NCBI GenBank assembly: GCA_012515135.1
Contig: JAAYYX010000255.1
Location: 1 to 9,766, forward strand
Direction of reading: 5' to 3'
Origin: Clostridiales bacterium
Lineage (GTDB): Bacteria; Bacillota; Clostridia; Peptostreptococcales; Anaerovoracaceae
DNA length: 9,766 nt
Part shown: positions 6,982-9,766 of the stretch, piece after piece
Position numbering within the stretch: the first letter of the stretch is position 1
Layout of the letters: every line of letters begins with the position of its first letter
Program-made: the position numbers and the translations under genes
The notes under the pieces: model-generated
Databases searched by the model: none
What the model was told of the DNA's origin: nothing
The model's input: the letters and a program-made list of their open reading frames with translations, nothing else

Positions 6982-6997
6982 GTTAGCTTTGACTAAC
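6982..6997. promoter_or_regulatory. Candidate repressor operator for feoAB
   Basis: GTTAG and CTAAC form a five-base inverted repeat with six bases between, placed just after the -10 and across the expected start site, where a bound repressor would block transcription. The half-sites resemble those of DtxR/IdeR-type metal repressors, but the spacing differs from the DtxR consensus and no Fur-box match is visible. A ten-base palindrome GTATTAATAC follows at 7000-7009. The regulator is not identified. Confidence 0.4.
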
Positions 6998-7043
6998 CGG
7001 TATTAATACTAAGCATTCATAAAAAAGTATCATGGGGGATCAT

Positions 7044-7337
7044 ATGACACTGGACAGACTGAAACCCGGCACCCGGGCAAGAATAACCGCAGTAAAAGGC
7101 AAAGGTGCCTTGCGCAGACGGCTCCTTGATCTGGGCCTGACACCCGGGACTATGGTTATGATAAGGAAAGTTGCACCGTTGGGAGATCCTATCGAGATCT
7201 GCCTTCGCGGTTTTGAGCTGTCTCTTAGAAAGGCTGAAGCCTCTGAGATAGAAGTCACTACAGAAGACTGTTCGGGAAACATAAACTGCAGCATTTGTCC
7301 CTATTCTAAACCGGAGGACAAAACATCAAATGGATAA
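7044..7337 (+). CDS. feoA: FeoA, ferrous iron transport accessory protein with Cys-rich tail
   Basis: This 97-residue cytosolic protein has the SH3-like FeoA fold, which binds and supports FeoB. Family features are the N-terminal LDRLKPGTRARI block, RRRLLDLGLTPGT (24-36), and PIEICLRGFELSLRKAEASEI (49-69 region). The ordinary fold ends near residue 73; beyond it is a tail with Cys76, Cys82 and Cys85 (CX5CX2C), which could hold a metal or an iron-sulphur cluster. The start at 7044 is preferred because GGGGG (7034-7038) lies five bases upstream; the ATG at 7032, four codons earlier, has no ribosome site and overlaps it. The gene overlaps feoB by eight bases, so the two are probably translationally coupled. 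Confidence 0.9.
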   Translation: MTLDRLKPGTRARITAVKGKGALRRRLLDLGLTPGTMVMIRKVAPLGDPIEICLRGFELSLRKAEASEIEVTTEDCSGNINCSICPYSKPEDKTSNG

Positions 7338-9408
7338 AAGCACCAAAAAAAAAGAAAACCGGCGCAAACACCGGCATCACGATAAAAAAAGTGAGGCTGT
7401 CAGCATTGCCATAATAGGCAACCCCAACTGCGGCGCCACAACACTTTTTAACCGAATGACCGGCGGCATAAAACAGAAGGGTCGCTTCTTTGAGTGCTGC
7501 CATACGGCAAAGGAAGGCCCTGTGCGTGCTCACAAAAACACAACTGTTGTAGAACTGCCGGGCACTTATTCCCTTTCTGCTTATACACTCAATGATATCA
7601 CCGCCAGAGACATACTGATAAACGGAAAACCGGATGTGATAGTCAACATTGTGGACGCCACAGGCTTTGAGCGCAGTCTTTATCTTACTCTTCAGCTTAT
7701 GGAACTGGATATCCCCATGGTGGTCGCCCTGAACATGATGGACGAGATAAGAAACAATGACATAGATTTTGATCTTCAAAAACTGGAAAAAGAACTCACA
7801 GTGCCTGTCATACCCATTTCAGCCAGCAAAAACAGGGGCATACACGACCTTATCCACTATGCCATAGAGGCAGCCAAATACAAAACTGTTCCAAAAAAAA
7901 TAGATTTTTGTTCAGGGCATGTCCATACAGCCATACATTCCATAGCCCACCTCATTAAAGATGATGCCGAAAAAGCCGGTCTGCCCATCAGGTTCTGCTG
8001 CACAAAAATAGTAGAAGGAGATGAGCCGGTTCTGAAACAGCTGTCTCTAAAAGCCCCTGAACTGGAAATAATAGATCATATAGTCAGCGATATGGAGCAT
8101 CATTTGAATACGGATCGGGAAGCCGCCATGGCAGATATGAGATATGCTTTCATACAGGATCTTGCGTCGAAGGTAATAACAAGACCGGCCTCGACCACAA
8201 GAGAACAGGACCGATCGCTTATGATAGACAAAATACTGACCCACAGAATATTCGCCATTCCGATTTTTTTCGGTATCATGCTGCTTATATTCTATTTTAC
8301 TTTTGATTCCATCGGTCAGTGGCTTTCTGACTGGCTGGGGATGGGGATAGACAAGACCGTGTCTCTCATAGACAGCGGTCTTTCAGCCGGCGGAGCCGCT
8401 CCCGCCCTTCACTCTCTTATTATAAACGGGGTGTGTGCCGGAGTAGGCAGCGTTCTTTCTTTTCTCCCCAGGATAGCAGTTCTTTTCTTTTTTCTTTCCA
8501 TATTGGAAGACAGCGGATATATGCCCAGAGTGGCTTTTGTAATGGACAAGCTTCTTCGTAAAGTCGGACTTTCGGGCCAGTCAATAGTTCCTATGCTAAT
8601 AGGCTTCGGCTGCTCCGTCCCGGCAATAATGGCCACAAGATCTCTTCCCAGCAAAAGGGACAGACATCTTACCATCGCCCTTATACCTTTCATGTCCTGC
8701 AGTGCCAAACTCCCTCTGTATGCCATGTTCATTTCCGCTTTTTTTGAAAACAACAGAGTCTTTATAATGGCCGCCATATATCTTATGGGGATCATCGTTT
8801 CTGTGGTATGCGCCCTTATATTCAAGCATACTCTTTATAAAGGCGATCCCGTTCCTTTTGTGCTTGTGTTGCCTCCTTACAGACTCCCTGCCATGAAAAG
8901 TGTATGGCTGAGAATGTGGGAAAATATAAAAGAATTCATAAAAAAAGCCTTTACCATAGTTTTCATAGCAACCATAGTTATTTGGTTTTTGCAAAGTTTT
9001 GATGCGGGCATGAACATGGTATCAGATCCCGACGACAGCATCCTGGCCGCCATAGGGAAAGTTGCCGTGCCCCTGTTTGAGCCTCTGGGATTCGGAGACT
9101 GGCGCGCTTCTACTGCTCTTATAACCGGCCTTTCCGCAAAGGAGGCTGTGGTAAGCACCATGGCAGTCCTTACGGGGGCCACCGACGTAGCTGCTCTTTC
9201 TGCCATGCTCATAGAGATATTCACCCCTTTGACTGCTTTTGTTTTTATGGTATTCTGTCTTTTGTACATGCCCTGTGTTGCAACTCTTGCCACTATCAAA
9301 AAAGAAATGAACGGATGGTGGCATGCGATCCTGGTGGTTCTTTTCCAGACCACCGTGGCATGGATAGTTTCATTTATAGTTTATTCTGTTGGAGGTATAT
9401 TTATATGA
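7330..9408 (+). CDS. feoB: FeoB ferrous iron transporter with degenerate G domain
   Basis: This 692-residue inner-membrane protein imports Fe(2+). A G domain (about 24-185) is followed by a helical linker and a permease from about 305, with gate motifs GFGCSVPAIMATR (425-437) and PFMSCSAKLP (453-462) intact. The G domain is abnormal. G1 reads GNPNCGATT (30-38) with Ala36 for the P-loop lysine. The switch I region reads GRFFECCHTAKEG (51-63), with Cys57 aligned to the usual threonine. G3 reads ELPG with Glu75 for aspartate. G4 (NMMD, 135-138) and G5 (SAS, 164-166) are normal. Lysine to alanine needs several base changes, so a read error is unlikely. The N terminus (1-20) is a Lys/Arg/His-rich extension. 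GGAGG (7313-7317) precedes the ATG by 12 bases. The reading frame is intact over full length, so it is not a pseudogene. The permease identifies the family; GTP hydrolysis is doubtful. Confidence 0.92.
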   Translation: MDKSTKKKENRRKHRHHDKKSEAVSIAIIGNPNCGATTLFNRMTGGIKQKGRFFECCHTAKEGPVRAHKNTTVVELPGTYSLSAYTLNDITARDILINGKPDVIVNIVDATGFERSLYLTLQLMELDIPMVVALNMMDEIRNNDIDFDLQKLEKELTVPVIPISASKNRGIHDLIHYAIEAAKYKTVPKKIDFCSGHVHTAIHSIAHLIKDDAEKAGLPIRFCCTKIVEGDEPVLKQLSLKAPELEIIDHIVSDMEHHLNTDREAAMADMRYAFIQDLASKVITRPASTTREQDRSLMIDKILTHRIFAIPIFFGIMLLIFYFTFDSIGQWLSDWLGMGIDKTVSLIDSGLSAGGAAPALHSLIINGVCAGVGSVLSFLPRIAVLFFFLSILEDSGYMPRVAFVMDKLLRKVGLSGQSIVPMLIGFGCSVPAIMATRSLPSKRDRHLTIALIPFMSCSAKLPLYAMFISAFFENNRVFIMAAIYLMGIIVSVVCALIFKHTLYKGDPVPFVLVLPPYRLPAMKSVWLRMWENIKEFIKKAFTIVFIATIVIWFLQSFDAGMNMVSDPDDSILAAIGKVAVPLFEPLGFGDWRASTALITGLSAKEAVVSTMAVLTGATDVAALSAMLIEIFTPLTAFVFMVFCLLYMPCVATLATIKKEMNGWWHAILVVLFQTTVAWIVSFIVYSVGGIFI

Positions 9409-9766
9409 AGTTTTATATAGTTGATGCTTTTTCTTCCGCCGCCTTCGGGGGCAATCCTGCGGGAGTTGTTATGATCCCGGAAGGAGACGATTTTCCTTCT
9501 GTTTCCCTGATGCAGAAAACCGCAGCAGAACTAAGATACTCCGAGACGGCATTTGTCAAAAAACTTAATGAAAAGGAATTTCACACAAGATATTTCACCC
9601 CTGCCGCAGAAGTGGATCTTTGCGGACATGCAACTATCAGTGCATTTTCTGTGATGCTTAAGGAAGGTATGATATCAAAAGAACATGAATATATGAATCA
9701 TACTCTTGCGGGTGATCTTGAAATAGCAGCGCAAAAAGATTTTATAATGATGGAAATGGCTGTTCC
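9405..9766 (+). CDS. PhzF-family isomerase (partial, N-terminal part)
   Basis: The first 120 residues of a PhzF-family protein are present; the gene runs off the window. The family has the diaminopimelate-epimerase fold and includes the phenazine enzyme PhzF, but most members have unknown substrates. Visible signatures are VDAFSS at the start, GGNPAG (15-20), YSETAF with the expected catalytic Glu47, and FTPAAEVDLCGHATI (64-78). The ATG overlaps the feoB stop (ATGA), and GGAGG (9391-9395) lies nine bases upstream, so it is probably cotranscribed and coupled with feoB. No other phenazine genes are seen, so phenazine synthesis is not implied. Confidence 0.88.
   Translation, partial: MKFYIVDAFSSAAFGGNPAGVVMIPEGDDFPSVSLMQKTAAELRYSETAFVKKLNEKEFHTRYFTPAAEVDLCGHATISAFSVMLKEGMISKEHEYMNHTLAGDLEIAAQKDFIMMEMAV

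Noticed and set aside
7032..7043. The earlier ATG at 7032 as the feoA start
   Set aside because: It has no ribosome site upstream and itself overlaps the GGGGG site that serves the ATG at 7044.
8409..9353. Several minus-strand open frames opposite feoB
   Set aside because: They overlap the FeoB permease coding region, lack ribosome sites and match no family I recognise.
7330..9408. feoB as a decaying pseudogene because of its altered G domain
   Set aside because: The frame is open for 692 codons, the permease motifs and the G4 and G5 motifs are intact, and overlapping start and stop signals with both neighbours are preserved.

Overview
The window looks like chromosomal DNA from an anaerobic, low-to-moderate-GC Firmicute of the class Clostridia. 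This rests on strong AGGAGG-type ribosome sites, tight gene packing, a FeoAB iron importer, a Clostridia-type CofE-like protein, and putrescine and methylthioadenosine salvage genes. The taxonomy is inference. No mobile element, CRISPR array, rRNA or tRNA is visible. Eight genes are recognised, the last cut by the window edge.

Left block, all on the minus strand (reading right to left). copA (4735-6876) encodes a Cu(+)-exporting P1B ATPase. It is followed by a CofE-like F420-0:glutamate ligase family gene (3459-4649) and a small COG2426-type membrane protein (2932-3408) that ends at a strong hairpin terminator. Next come patA (1250-2611), a putrescine aminotransferase with its own hairpin terminator, and mtnA (40-1110), methylthioribose-1-phosphate isomerase. 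patA has a good match to a sigma-54 promoter upstream, with dyads that could bind an activator. mtnA has its own SigA-type promoter. Both enzymes handle polyamine-related metabolites: putrescine, and the methylthioadenosine left over from spermidine synthesis.

Right block, plus strand. feoA (7044-7337), feoB (7330-9408) and a PhzF-family gene (9405 to the edge) overlap at their ends and look like one operon. It is driven by an exact consensus promoter (TTGACA, 17-base spacer, TATAAT) with a GTTAG-N6-CTAAC dyad over the expected start site. This promoter lies back to back with the copA promoter, their -35 elements touching, so copper export and ferrous iron import diverge from one control region of about 170 bases.

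The most unusual observation is in FeoB. The membrane gate motifs are intact, but the G domain lacks the residues that hold the GTP phosphates and Mg: the P-loop lysine is alanine, the switch I threonine position falls in a Glu-Cys-Cys-His stretch, and the DxxG aspartate is glutamate. The base-recognition motifs G4 and G5 are kept. Its partner FeoA carries a cysteine-rich C-terminal tail. Together this suggests a FeoAB variant with altered or lost GTPase chemistry.
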